Source: Pseudothermotoga_B sp051235805
Lineage (GTDB): Bacteria; Thermotogota; Thermotogae; Thermotogales; DSM-5069
Assembly (NCBI RefSeq): GCF_051235805.1
Contig: NZ_JBPNXV010000002.1
Coordinates: 1-64,000 of the forward strand
DNA: 64,000 nt
Direction: 5' to 3'
Shown here: positions 19,101-28,292 of the stretch, piece after piece
Numbering within the stretch: the first letter of the stretch is position 1
Layout: each line of letters begins with the position of its first letter
Notes under the pieces: model-generated
What the model was told of the DNA's origin: nothing
Seen by the model: only the letters and a program-made list of their open reading frames with translations
Database searches by the model: none
Made by a program: the position numbers and the translations under genes

Positions 19101-20180
19101 ATATCCCACATAGTTCAGATGAAACACTATAGCTCTGTCAACTATGCAAACGCGTTCTACAACGTTTATATCCCACATAGTTCAGATGAAACTGAACGCG
19201 GGTACTACAACGAACCGCATTACGACGACGTTTATATCCCACATAGTTCAGATGAAACTACCACGTTGAGCTCGGAGATGAAGAGTACTTTGCGTCGTTT
19301 ATATCCCACATAGTTCAGATGAAACCCAACTCCTCCTCTAACTCAGTCGGTGTAAACTCCTCGTTTATATCCCACATAGTTCAGATGAAACTAAAAGGAA
19401 CCCACAAGCGACTACTTCGAAAAACCAGGTTTATATCCCACATAGTTCAGATGAAACGAAGATTTGCGTTTGCACGACGTTTGACCAAGCCGAGTTTATA
19501 TCCCACATAGTTCAGATGAAACGGGGTTGGGTGAAAACTCTGTTCCGGAGAATAATTCCGGTTTATATCCCACATAGTTCAGATGAAACAATCCATCACC
19601 GTTTGAGTTTGCTAATGTTAAAAAGGTTTATATCCCACATAGTTCAGATGAAACCGTTGATGTCGTCAACGATGTAGAATTCATGCTCAAAGTTTATATC
19701 CCACATAGTTCAGATGAAACTGGGATGCTAACTGTGTTGTTGTTAACCGTTCCGCCAAGTTTATATCCCACATAGTTCAGATGAAACGTCACTTGTCGGA
19801 GAGAGGCTGAAAATGTTGTATTGGTTTATATCCCACATAGTTCAGATGAAACTGGAGTCATGCCTGTCGGTTCCGTCTTTTTCGAAAATTGTTTATATCC
19901 CACATAGTTCAGATGAAACTTTACGCCGTTTGTCAATTACGCTTTCGCAAAGACTGTTTATATCCCACATAGTTCAGATGAAACGGGGGAAGTCGATAAA
20001 CTTTTTCCCCCTCATAGTTTGTTTATATCCCACATAGTTCAGATGAAACGAGTACACAACAAACAACACTGTTTGGTTCCCTCTCGTTTATATCCCACAT
20101 AGTTCAGATGAAACAAACTTATGTACATTGTGCCGTCTTCTGCTCTTTCTGGTTTATATCCCACATAGTTCAGATGAAAC
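15922..20180 (-). CRISPR. CRISPR array, 65 repeats and 64 spacers (type I-B)
   Basis: A 29-base repeat, on the plus strand GTTTATATCC...AGATGAAAC, recurs every 64-68 bases. I counted 65 copies: 61 (from 16186 on) appear identical and four at the left end differ. Spacers are mostly 36-39 bases. The array is read leftwards on the minus strand, where the repeat begins GTTTCATCTG and ends GATATAAAC. Evidence for this is that cas2 and a leader promoter lie at the right end and degenerate repeats at the left. The transcripts would be cut by Cas6 and loaded on the Cascade encoded next door. Open frames running through the array on the plus strand are repeat artefacts. Confidence 0.99.
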
Positions 20181-20400
20181 CATGTTATTTTGAAGAATAA
20201 CACAACATGCAAAACACAAGACAGAAAGCTTCATAGAAAGATCTTTTGGGACATGTCAACGTGTCTCGGTAATCAAGGTAATTTGCAGCGATGTCCAGGT
20301 TGTCGATCATCCTTTTCCGTGAAATCATTGCTCTGCCCAGATCAGTTCCTCATTAGATAAATTCGGAATTCAAAGTAGCTTCGCTGCAGCGTCTATGACA
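20181..20400 (-). promoter_or_regulatory. CRISPR leader
   Basis: This 220-base non-coding stretch lies between the newest repeat and the cas2 stop. It contains a minus-strand promoter at 20230-20259. Next to the first repeat is an inverted repeat, TGTTATT (20183-20189) and AATAACA (20196-20202), with a 6-base loop. Leaders drive array transcription and mark the site for new spacers. Confidence 0.8.
20230..20259 (-). promoter_or_regulatory. Pre-crRNA promoter in the leader
   Basis: On the minus strand TTGACA (20259-20254) and TATGAA (20235-20230) are 18 bases apart. Transcription would begin about 45 bases before the first repeat and run into the array. Confidence 0.6.
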
Positions 20401-20667
20401 TCACAAAAAGTTATCTGTTAGTTCCTTTTCCAGACCTATTATCTGTTTGGTGAGATTCTTAGGGTAGCCGACTTCGTAGAAATATATTGAATCTTCCTCG
20501 CAGTTTATGATTTTCATTAGTTCCCGCTTGCATTGCTCGAGCTTACCGTAGTTAATCTCACCTTCGAACACGGAATTCTGGACCCACATGAAATACTTCT
20601 TTAAGATTTTCCTGACCTTGTTTACTCTGGATTCTGAAACATCGTAGGTAACAATGAAGTACGCCAT
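20401..20667 (-). CDS. cas2: CRISPR-associated protein Cas2
   Basis: 88 residues with the ferredoxin-like Cas2 fold. It begins MAYFIVTYDVSESRVNKVRKIL, where the Asp of YDV is the metal-binding residue, and has the later VFEGEI strand. With Cas1 it forms the complex that inserts new spacers at the leader. ATG 20667 overlaps the cas1 stop by one base (TGATG), and GGTGGTG serves as ribosome site. It is the last gene of the cas operon and lies next to the leader. Confidence 0.97.
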   Translation of the reverse strand: MAYFIVTYDVSESRVNKVRKILKKYFMWVQNSVFEGEINYGKLEQCKRELMKIINCEEDSIYFYEVGYPKNLTKQIIGLEKELTDNFL

Positions 20668-21647
20668 CACCACCACGCCTTCAGCGGTTTATAAAGCTCA
20701 TCACCAAGAAGGTGCTTTATCAGTTTGTAGCATTCGAGGCGAATCAATGTCCTGTATGAGACACTCCTCTTAAGTCTTCTGTGTTTAAGGGTGGTCTCGA
20801 GTTTTTCCTCGAATTCCTTCAGAAACTTCTTTCTTCCTGATTCACTTAGGTAGCAAAAATCAACTTCTTTGTCAAAATCCTCCTCCTTGAACATGTTATT
20901 GTTTACCATCTTGAAGATGACTGGGTCAACTATCAACGGCTTGAATATCTCAGATATGTCGAGACTCAGAGAAAACCTTTTTTCTCTTGGCTCATGAAGA
21001 TAACTTATAGTTGGATTCAGCTCCGTTTTGTATATCTCTGAGAGAACGGTTGAGTACATCATCGAGTTACCAAACGATATCAGTGCGTTGATCGGGTTCG
21101 TTGGCGGTTTCCTTTCCCTTTTTCTCATCTCGAACTTTCCGTCCATAATCACATTAAACGCTTGATAATAAGCTTCTCTTGCTCTTCCTTCGTATCCCAT
21201 CAATTCGGCAATTGTGCCATACTCGTACAATTTCGCTTGTTCGCTCATGACAGTTGCCATGTGTTCTTCTGTATCGGGGTAGTTCCTGAGGTTTCTCAAC
21301 ATGTGAAAGATTGCCCCTTCTACGAAAGAGCTCGCCAGGTAAAGTCTTTTCTCGTTGTCAAGATAATACTCAACCTGTCTTACTAACAAATCTCCAGAAA
21401 CATTCTTGGATCTTGGTAAGAAGCTTCCTGAGTAGAAGCCATAATAATTGTAGAAGTGAATGGGTTTTCCATGTTGAGATAAGAAATTTAAAAACTTGGT
21501 GTTCATCTCGACTTCACCAAAAATGTGAATAGAATCAACATCTTCAATAGGCAATGCTTTCTTTTCTCCTTTCTCATTCTCTATGCAAATTGTGTTCTCC
21601 CTTCTCATGATTCGCCCACTGGAGAAAATATAATAGGGTCTGCTCAA
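20667..21647 (-). CDS. cas1: CRISPR-associated endonuclease Cas1
   Basis: 326 residues. It is the integrase that joins new spacers to the array. The N-terminal beta domain begins SRPYYIFSSGRIMRRENT. The helical domain has the metal ligands Glu in MGYEGRAREAYYQAF (about 153), His in SYLHEP (about 217) and Asp in SLDISEIFKPL. TTG 21647 was chosen because AGGAGG lies seven bases upstream, inside the end of cas4, and because family members start at this point. Type I-B subfamily by sequence and neighbours. Confidence 0.97.
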   Translation of the reverse strand: MSRPYYIFSSGRIMRRENTICIENEKGEKKALPIEDVDSIHIFGEVEMNTKFLNFLSQHGKPIHFYNYYGFYSGSFLPRSKNVSGDLLVRQVEYYLDNEKRLYLASSFVEGAIFHMLRNLRNYPDTEEHMATVMSEQAKLYEYGTIAELMGYEGRAREAYYQAFNVIMDGKFEMRKRERKPPTNPINALISFGNSMMYSTVLSEIYKTELNPTISYLHEPREKRFSLSLDISEIFKPLIVDPVIFKMVNNNMFKEEDFDKEVDFCYLSESGRKKFLKEFEEKLETTLKHRRLKRSVSYRTLIRLECYKLIKHLLGDELYKPLKAWW

Positions 21648-21657
21648 GATTTCCCTC

Positions 21658-22179
21658 CTATCCAAAGCAGAATTCGTAGTATGCACACTTCGAGCAATAG
21701 GATTTCTTCACGGCAACAGGAGGCTTACGTGAGCTCAGAACTTCTTCTACCTTTTTCAAGGCTTCTTGCACCTCTTCTTCAGCTTCTGGTGTGAGAGAAA
21801 CCTCTTCCTTTCTCCTCATCTTGGGATAATTAATGACGCCCTTCCTCTGAACACCAAGTAGCTTCAAATAATACAGATAATAAAGTACTTGAATCCTGTT
21901 CGCATTTGCCAACCTATTGCTGTATTTGATCTCTCTTATCTCTTCGCTATCCATCAGATCTATCTTTATCAGTTCGTCTATGAGAATCTCCCGTCTCGTT
22001 TTCTCTGGGTAGGCATACTCACTGAGGAGTTTCCCCAAAAGCACTTTTTCGTGGTTCTTTTCCATCTGAATTCCTCTATCAAACAGCCACAGCTTTCTTT
22101 CGCAAACGTAAAGATAATTGACCTTTACTCCGTTCATTCTTAAAGCTTGCAAGTCGATTCTGTCATAAATCTTGGTCAC
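21658..22179 (-). CDS. cas4: CRISPR-associated exonuclease Cas4
   Basis: 173 residues. Cas4 is a RecB-like nuclease with a 4Fe-4S cluster that trims prespacers and selects the PAM during adaptation. One Cys lies in NYLYVCERKLWLF and three in the C-terminal SKCAYYEFCFG region (YCSKCAYYEFC), the expected cluster ligands. The middle carries the nuclease core (EIREIKYSNRL). GTG 22179 follows a run of G that may act as ribosome site. ATG 22137 fits family alignments equally but has no such site. Confidence 0.93.
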   Translation of the reverse strand: MTKIYDRIDLQALRMNGVKVNYLYVCERKLWLFDRGIQMEKNHEKVLLGKLLSEYAYPEKTRREILIDELIKIDLMDSEEIREIKYSNRLANANRIQVLYYLYYLKLLGVQRKGVINYPKMRRKEEVSLTPEAEEEVQEALKKVEEVLSSRKPPVAVKKSYCSKCAYYEFCFG

Positions 22180-22195
22180 CCCCCCAGCTTCAGAG

Positions 22196-24694
22196 TCAAT
22201 CTACGATATTGCTTTCCCTACCCTCGTGTAAGAAACCTTTCTCATGATCGTATTTTCCTGAGCATAAGTACACGCCTTCGAGCCATTTCAGGATCCTGTT
22301 CTTCTTTTCATCCTCTATCTCCGCCTCATAAATAAAACGTGAAGCTGGAGCCATGAATGTACTCCCTTCATGCATGTACTTCCTGGCATCAAGATTGACA
22401 ACGAAATCCGACAAAACCTCTTGTTTGAAGCTTGAGTAACTGATGCTGTCTCCATATTTTGCGACGTACGCTTCTATCTCTCGAATGAACTCTTCTTTCC
22501 TTCCTTCCGGTATTACGGGTATTGTGTAAATTTCCCTGAATATTCGGAATGCCTCACTCTTTCTCTCAGACATAAAACCGGCGTTCAGTATGTCGATGGT
22601 CTTGTAAAACTCATCGAGATATTTCTTCAGTTCAGAAGGCTCATAAAAATCTCGAACGAGTTCATATTTACGGTATTCAGAAAGTTCTTGCTCTTCTTTT
22701 GAATCCAAGCCTAAGCACTTTGCTGTTCTTTTAATTTGTTCTTCGGAATAGACAACATACCTATGGCTTTCTTCAAACATCCAAATATAAACGTTGGGTT
22801 CATTTCCATAGAACCTTCTTTCTTCATCTAGATCGTATTGCTGCCCGTCACGTTCACTTTTATTTACTACCTTCCCGTTGATGTACATGTATCTTCTTGC
22901 AACTCTTCCCATTCGCTGGACCAAGCTGTCTAACGGGCAGATCTCCGTGAAAAGACAGTCCGCATCTATATCCAATGAAGCTTCCACAACCTGCGTCGCC
23001 ACCAAGATCTTCGGCTTTCTTTCATTTACTGGTTTAGGATTCCTGAAGTTTTCTAAGATTTCTTCCTCTTTGTTCCTCCTGTCGTTGAAAGTGAATTCTG
23101 AGTGAAGCAAAAAGATGTCGCATCCATCGGCAGAGCTTTTCAACTTTTCGAAAATAGCTTTCGCCGAACGCACTGTGTTCACGATCACGAGAACTCTCTT
23201 GCCTTCCTTGGCTTTTTCTATGATTCTCCTGATCTGGTCTTCTGGGATTTCACCACTGTTTCCCTTTATCCTTTCAACCTTGATCTTGTGTTTGATGATC
23301 TTCTCGAAATAACCTCTTTCCTCTTCATAGATGTTTATTTCGTGGAAATTCACACCCTCTATAAAGCCGTTTTCTTCCAAGTACTCTTTCACAAACTTCG
23401 GCAGAGTCGCCGTCACAAGGAGAAACTTTCCACCCATCTTTTGTACCCATTCCAGAAATTTCACAATTATGGCACAAGCTTTTGGATCGTAGGCTTGAAT
23501 TTCATCGATAACGAGTCGCGAGTGTGAAAGAGTTACGAAAATCTTTTCGTACCCTGGCGGTCTCAAAGCATAGGGGAAGAATTGATCTCCAGTCGAGATT
23601 ATCACAGGATGAGAAAGCTGTCTCGAAAGCTCGTATGTTTTCATGGGATCAACCACTTCGCTGTCCTTCTCGAGAAGGTAAACGTCGGCATCGGAATGAA
23701 GCAAACCGACTTTGTTCCTGCCAAAGATGTTCGTAGCCCTTTCGTAGATCTGGTTCACTGCCGAACGGAGGGGCAGTGTATAAAGAAGTTTTTGAGAGTT
23801 CGACCAGAGAAACGCGAACTCGGTCTTTCCGTACCCGGTCGGAGCTACGAGAATCACGTTCTTGTCAACTGTCTTACCAATTTTTGAGAACTGCCAAGCA
23901 GTCGAGCTTATTCTTCTTTCAACATTTTTCCTCACGTTCACCTCTACCTTTTGTTCGATCTTGTCAAGTTGATCGATTCCTTCAGCCTCGCACCACGATG
24001 CAAAGTGATCGCACCTTTGAAGTATCCCGGAGATGATGATCCACTCTTTCTTTATCTGATCTCTCAATGGTTCGTAATCAAACGTGTAAGGAGGAACGGC
24101 GAGCTTTACGAGCTTTCTCTTATTCAAGATTGCTTCAACAAAGTCTTCGTTGATTCCAATGAATCTGAGATACTGCTGAAAGTCACGAAGTTCTGAACGA
24201 AGGTTTTCCAGCAAACGCTTTCCCCATTCCTCTTTAAGCTTTTTACAGACAGCTATCAACTCTTGGTGGCTCGACAAAAGGTAGTCTTCGTATCCATCTC
24301 TCCAGTGATGGTAAGCAACTGACGAAATCAAGAAATTGAAAAAATCGTTGAATTCGAACCCAAATTTGTCCTCCAGCTCTCTTTTTAACTCGTTTGTGTC
24401 CGTCAGAAAAATTGAAAACAGAGAATGTGGCACCTCATACACAACGTCCCAAGGTTCGTACTCCTTGTTGTGAAGGCGCCTGATCTGAAAGGCAGGTAAA
24501 GCCTTCCCAAGGTCATGCAAAAAAATCGCGATTCTCACCAAATCGCCGAGATTCTCATCTAACCCGTTCAAAGTGCCTTTTAGAACTTCGAAGGCTCTCA
24601 ATACATCTCTGACGTGTGCTGAAAGGGTTATCTCAGTCGATTGAGACTTGGCAGATTTTGCCAGAATCATTTTTCGATCTTTATGAATATCCAT
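22196..24694 (-). CDS. cas3: CRISPR-associated helicase-nuclease Cas3 with HD domain
   Basis: 832 residues. The N-terminal HD nuclease carries HDLGK at 60-64 and a YHHWRDGYEDYL block. The superfamily 2 helicase follows: Walker A APTGYGKTEF at about 283, DEIQ at about 398, VTATLP, then QVVEASLDIDAD and QRMGRVARR (motif VI). Cas3 is recruited by target-bound Cascade and degrades the invading strand. ATG 24694 was chosen because GGGGGTGG lies just upstream. It follows the cas5 stop without a gap. All catalytic motifs look intact. Confidence 0.96.
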   Translation of the reverse strand: MDIHKDRKMILAKSAKSQSTEITLSAHVRDVLRAFEVLKGTLNGLDENLGDLVRIAIFLHDLGKALPAFQIRRLHNKEYEPWDVVYEVPHSLFSIFLTDTNELKRELEDKFGFEFNDFFNFLISSVAYHHWRDGYEDYLLSSHQELIAVCKKLKEEWGKRLLENLRSELRDFQQYLRFIGINEDFVEAILNKRKLVKLAVPPYTFDYEPLRDQIKKEWIIISGILQRCDHFASWCEAEGIDQLDKIEQKVEVNVRKNVERRISSTAWQFSKIGKTVDKNVILVAPTGYGKTEFAFLWSNSQKLLYTLPLRSAVNQIYERATNIFGRNKVGLLHSDADVYLLEKDSEVVDPMKTYELSRQLSHPVIISTGDQFFPYALRPPGYEKIFVTLSHSRLVIDEIQAYDPKACAIIVKFLEWVQKMGGKFLLVTATLPKFVKEYLEENGFIEGVNFHEINIYEEERGYFEKIIKHKIKVERIKGNSGEIPEDQIRRIIEKAKEGKRVLVIVNTVRSAKAIFEKLKSSADGCDIFLLHSEFTFNDRRNKEEEILENFRNPKPVNERKPKILVATQVVEASLDIDADCLFTEICPLDSLVQRMGRVARRYMYINGKVVNKSERDGQQYDLDEERRFYGNEPNVYIWMFEESHRYVVYSEEQIKRTAKCLGLDSKEEQELSEYRKYELVRDFYEPSELKKYLDEFYKTIDILNAGFMSERKSEAFRIFREIYTIPVIPEGRKEEFIREIEAYVAKYGDSISYSSFKQEVLSDFVVNLDARKYMHEGSTFMAPASRFIYEAEIEDEKKNRILKWLEGVYLCSGKYDHEKGFLHEGRESNIVD

Positions 24695-24695
24695 T

Positions 24696-25499
24696 TCAGC
24701 CACCCCCTGGATCTGCTAAGAAAACAGGAACTTTATCGGCGCAGTCGAAGTAGGTTGCGATTCCTCCGAAGTCTCCGTCGCACAGCTTGACTTTAACGTA
24801 ATCGAACTCTCTTGTTCCGTTCTTTATCCTGTAGAAAGTAGGAAGGTTGTAGACCAACCCTTGAACGGAGTTGAAAGCATCTCCACCCACAGCAAGCATT
24901 TTCTCTGGAACCCAGAAGAAATAATCGAACTGGCCGTTCACCCGGCGAAGTTCGACCTCATCGAAACTGATTTCTTCTACAACAACGAGATCTTCTGACC
25001 TTCCAAGATGTACAACAGATGATTTGTTTTTCGGCTCTTGAAAGCTCGTTCTGATCACGTCCAAAAGGCTGGGGTCTTGATGGTACAAATGGATCAAAAT
25101 CTCAACATCGTTCAAAGTATCGATGTAGCACGGTAACTGACCTCCGATGTGTTCAAAATGACCACTTACAGTTCTGCTCTCCGGATGGTGAAATCTACCC
25201 TTATGTGCATCTTTACTGAGATTTCTGAGCCACGTGTACTCAGTCGTCTTTGCTTTGAATTTCCCACAGATGGAGATCTTTAGTCTTTTGTATTTGTGAT
25301 AGATGCAATCACAATTTTCGTGAACGCACGGTTCCTCCTGACCAGGTATGTTTTTCACACCCAACATGTTGGCTACCAAGCCAAGCACGGTCGAATAAGG
25401 CGGTATAGGATATGTGAGCCTTCTTTTGTAAGTGAAGGGAACTCTATAGTGTGCTTGTGGTTGATAGATCTTGATCCTCAGGACTTTTATCGTGTTCAT
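24696..25499 (-). CDS. cas5: CRISPR-associated protein Cas5 (type I-B)
   Basis: 267 residues. The N-terminal RAMP fold starts IKVLRIKIYQPQAHYRVPFTYKRRLTYPIPPYSTVLGLVANML, of which the PPYSTVLGL segment is the family signature. Cas5 caps the 5' handle of the crRNA in Cascade. An extra Cys-rich stretch (EPCVHENCDCIYHKY, about 65-77) may bind a metal, which is unusual. ATG 25499 with AAAGGTGG upstream was chosen over GTG 25520. Confidence 0.92.
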   Translation of the reverse strand: MNTIKVLRIKIYQPQAHYRVPFTYKRRLTYPIPPYSTVLGLVANMLGVKNIPGQEEPCVHENCDCIYHKYKRLKISICGKFKAKTTEYTWLRNLSKDAHKGRFHHPESRTVSGHFEHIGGQLPCYIDTLNDVEILIHLYHQDPSLLDVIRTSFQEPKNKSSVVHLGRSEDLVVVEEISFDEVELRRVNGQFDYFFWVPEKMLAVGGDAFNSVQGLVYNLPTFYRIKNGTREFDYVKVKLCDGDFGGIATYFDCADKVPVFLADPGGG

Positions 25500-25516
25500 G
25501 ACACCGATCCACCTTT

Positions 25517-26626
25517 TCACAAGCCTATCTCTTTGAGGAAATCATCCCATATTTTAACTATCCCAGCTTCAATTTCTTTCACGCTCAATCTGTCACAGAA
25601 CTGCAAGTATACGATCGGCTTGCCGTTAGCTTTTTCTATCCAACCATTTTTCAGAGCGTCTTGGACTCCAAAGACTTCGATCTTTCCATCTTCAGTCCGG
25701 GAGGCACCAATGAATGGATGGAATATCGGAGAGGGTACCTTCACGGCCGCAGCAGCCATGAACAACGGAACTATCGTGTTGACTTCATTGCTCGACTGCG
25801 CATAAAGTCCATTCTTTATAGCCTCCAGAATCTGTCGGATTCGCTCCTTTTTCTTCTCCTGATTAAGCTCAAAGACTAACCTGGTTTTCCCTCCCACCTT
25901 TGACACTCTAATCGCTCCCAACATTTCATCGTCCACCGATACCATGTATTCACAGTATTCAGGCTTTTTAGTATTCTCAGCATTCATCCACAAGTTTTTA
26001 AGTTCAACATCTGCTTGATCTTTATTCTTTTTTCCTGTTCCTGTGAGCCAAATTTTGAGACTTTGATCTTCACATTCTGCTTTCTCAACGATCCATTCAT
26101 CTTTTCCAAGTGTGTCTGTGTCTATCGTGAAACTCACTTTGTAGAGAGAAAGATGTTCTTCTTTGCTGTAAGGATTCGGTGTGGCGTTCTGTCCTTGATA
26201 AATAGCTCTTTTCACGAGATCGTGATTTGCGTAGAAAGCCATGTCACCATCGTATGGGTCCAGACCAACGGCTTTCGTGATGCCGACGGGTGCTTTTCTG
26301 GTTAGAGAAATACCTTCCAAAGTGAACATATAGCCGAACGCGTCCAGTTCTGGGGAAGTGAGTATGTTCTCGTTGTACAGATCGAACTGAATAACCTCTC
26401 CTTCTCCCGTTACACCGCTTGGTCTCCAACCACCTTTTACTAACGTTTTAAACAAATAGTGTCTTATGGCTGGTTTGCCTATATAGCTGACGGTCTTATT
26501 CCCTTGCTTGAGTTTCTTGATGGACTGAATGTTTCCACCGATCTTTTCGTCTCGATTCAGCGCAGATCCTTCGAACAAAATCGTGCTTGTGATGTGTTTG
26601 AGATTCTTCTCATTCTGACTGCTCAT
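25517..26626 (-). CDS. cas7: CRISPR-associated protein Cas7 (Cst2/DevR type)
   Basis: 369 residues of the Cas7/Cst2 (DevR) family, which forms the helical backbone of Cascade along the crRNA spacer. The segments ITSTILFEGSALNRDE at the N-terminus, YMFTLEGISLTRKAPVGITKA and ARNANDxGL-like blocks of the family are matched by GISLTRKAPVGITKAVGLD here. It starts with ATG 26626 inside the end of the preceding gene (17-base overlap). A seven-G run (26634-26640 as C on plus) just before may be the ribosome site. Confidence 0.93.
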   Translation of the reverse strand: MSSQNEKNLKHITSTILFEGSALNRDEKIGGNIQSIKKLKQGNKTVSYIGKPAIRHYLFKTLVKGGWRPSGVTGEGEVIQFDLYNENILTSPELDAFGYMFTLEGISLTRKAPVGITKAVGLDPYDGDMAFYANHDLVKRAIYQGQNATPNPYSKEEHLSLYKVSFTIDTDTLGKDEWIVEKAECEDQSLKIWLTGTGKKNKDQADVELKNLWMNAENTKKPEYCEYMVSVDDEMLGAIRVSKVGGKTRLVFELNQEKKKERIRQILEAIKNGLYAQSSNEVNTIVPLFMAAAAVKVPSPIFHPFIGASRTEDGKIEVFGVQDALKNGWIEKANGKPIVYLQFCDRLSVKEIEAGIVKIWDDFLKEIGL

Positions 26627-27152
26627 CACTGATCCCCCCCGTTGACGATTCATAGACTGGTCCCAGTAAACCACCCAGGAACGAGTAAACGAAGGTTTTG
26701 AAGACCTCAGTTGAATAGATAGGGTCAAAAGCTTTCACAAGTTCGAACGGCATCTCTTCACCTGCAGCTACAAACTCCCTCAACAGAAGATGGAAAACCT
26801 CTTCTCTTTTCCCCAGCCTTGTCAGTTCCAGCAATCTGAATGTCAAACCAGTTGGTCCTTCGTCGAAAAATCTTTTGTAAACACCTTCAGGGGAACTCGT
26901 TCTGAGGCTTCTTCCCCTCTTCCTCAAGGTTTCACACAAATCACTCAAATTCTTACGGGCGAACTGTCTGTAGAGCTTTTCGAGTTTCTCTCTTTCATCT
27001 CCGCTTGCGCATTTCACCGCGTAGTCAAGAATCTTCAACAGCTCCAAACCCAATTCCTCGTAACGTTGGACAGCTTCTTTGAGCATGTCGAGCTCTACGT
27101 TGCCCTGCTTCAGTTTCTCCTCGATTGCGCTTAAGTCGATCAAACCATTCAC
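26610..27152 (-). CDS. Small helical protein, candidate Cascade small subunit (Cas11-like)
   Basis: 180 residues, predicted almost wholly alpha-helical with no strong motif (long amphipathic stretches such as LDMLKEAVQRYEELGLELLKIL). It lies between cas8b and cas7. ATG 27152 overlaps the cas8b stop by four bases (ATGA), with a six-G run shortly before. In most type I-B systems the small subunit is made from an internal start in cas8b. Here Cas8 is short, and 380 plus 180 residues equals a normal Cas8b, so this ORF may be the detached C-terminal part that serves as Cas11. That is inference from position, size and helical content. An unrelated accessory protein cannot be excluded. Confidence 0.65.
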   Translation of the reverse strand: MNGLIDLSAIEEKLKQGNVELDMLKEAVQRYEELGLELLKILDYAVKCASGDEREKLEKLYRQFARKNLSDLCETLRKRGRSLRTSSPEGVYKRFFDEGPTGLTFRLLELTRLGKREEVFHLLLREFVAAGEEMPFELVKAFDPIYSTEVFKTFVYSFLGGLLGPVYESSTGGISDEQSE

Positions 27153-28291
27153 ACCAAGATCCCCCCTTTTGTTCTCTCCATTATCAGTGTGTACAAGTGA
27201 AAAAGTTTTTGAGAGTAAGACAGCATCTTAGAGTCAGACTTCTCTAAGTTTTCTCTGAAAGTTATTTCTCCCTCTCTCATTATTCGGTCAAACTCACCGT
27301 CCAAGACCCAGTTCAGAACGTTTGTGCTTCCGATCTCATAGAGAGACGAAGCAATATTTCTGTCAAGCAGTAACTCGATTGTGTTGTATGGAAGAGAAAA
27401 GAAACTAATGCCATTACCTGACTTGACTACTGCCTCTATGTTCATCATAGTCCACTTTCCAAGCTGGATGTTGAATCTCAAAGCGAGTTCAACTAATGAG
27501 ATTCCCAAGAGCTGTCTAACTTCTTTGATTTTTTCTCTGCCGTATATGGTTCTCGCGTATTTGTTTAGGTACCACATCACTTTGAAGGATGGAGCATTTA
27601 TGAAAATGCTCTTTTTCCCCCTTGGCTCGTTCAGTTCTATCCACGCAAGGTGACTGTGAATGATTAAATACACACAAAATGGGCAGACAAAGAAAGATGT
27701 ACTCATATTCCAAAAGGAATTCGGAAACTCTCCTATTGAAGGACCAAGTTCGGAAGAGTGAACCGAGGCAAAGCGAAAGAGTCTGTCTTTGAGATCTTGG
27801 CTTATGTTAGTTTGGACAAACCATTTCTTTCCGCAGATTCCGCATCGTTCACCATCATCCTTTTCTGAGATCTGCTTTAAGCTTTTCACAAACTGAACAA
27901 ATTCCAAGTTTTCTCCTTCCTGAACCATATTTTGGTACGGTGTCCTGCTTCTGAAGAGCTTGTTAAAAGCCATGGCCAATCTATAGCCGAATTCCCCCAT
28001 TTGGTTGTAGAGGGATTCGTATTTTTTTCTTTTATCTTGCTTCCCTTTTTTAAACCAATCTTCCAAGCTTTCACCTTCTGAGAGGTAATTCACATACCTC
28101 ACCAAAGCTTCTGGAACTCCAGGGTGAGATTGAGATTCATCGAATATGCTTCTGTCTATCAGAACTCTTCCGTCATCCGTGATCTTTACTTCTTGCTTTT
28201 CTTTGCTCTTCTCATGAGACAAAGCCTTTAAAAATCCTATTACCGAGAGATTGTAGAACCAGTTACCGGGATTTATTTCTATGAAGTTCAT
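27149..28291 (-). CDS. cas8b: CRISPR-associated protein Cas8b (Cst1, CXXC-CXXC family)
   Basis: 380 residues. It has two zinc-knuckle pairs, CGICG at about 148 and CPFC at about 203, the signature of the Cst1 / CXXC_CXXC Cas8 family of Thermotoga-type I-B systems. The N-terminus MNFIEINPGNWFYNLSVIGFLKAL is typical. Cas8 is the large Cascade subunit that reads the PAM. ATG 28291 is one base past the cas6 stop, with GGAGGTGG as ribosome site inside the cas6 end. It is shorter than many Cas8b proteins. Confidence 0.9.
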   Translation of the reverse strand: MNFIEINPGNWFYNLSVIGFLKALSHEKSKEKQEVKITDDGRVLIDRSIFDESQSHPGVPEALVRYVNYLSEGESLEDWFKKGKQDKRKKYESLYNQMGEFGYRLAMAFNKLFRSRTPYQNMVQEGENLEFVQFVKSLKQISEKDDGERCGICGKKWFVQTNISQDLKDRLFRFASVHSSELGPSIGEFPNSFWNMSTSFFVCPFCVYLIIHSHLAWIELNEPRGKKSIFINAPSFKVMWYLNKYARTIYGREKIKEVRQLLGISLVELALRFNIQLGKWTMMNIEAVVKSGNGISFFSLPYNTIELLLDRNIASSLYEIGSTNVLNWVLDGEFDRIMREGEITFRENLEKSDSKMLSYSQKLFHLYTLIMERTKGGILV

Positions 28292-28292
28292 T

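Noticed and set aside
15892..20037. Several plus-strand open frames of 60-90 codons with recurring FISHIVQMK or YIPHSSDET peptides
   Set aside because: They are CRISPR repeats translated in frame; no ribosome sites and no protein function.
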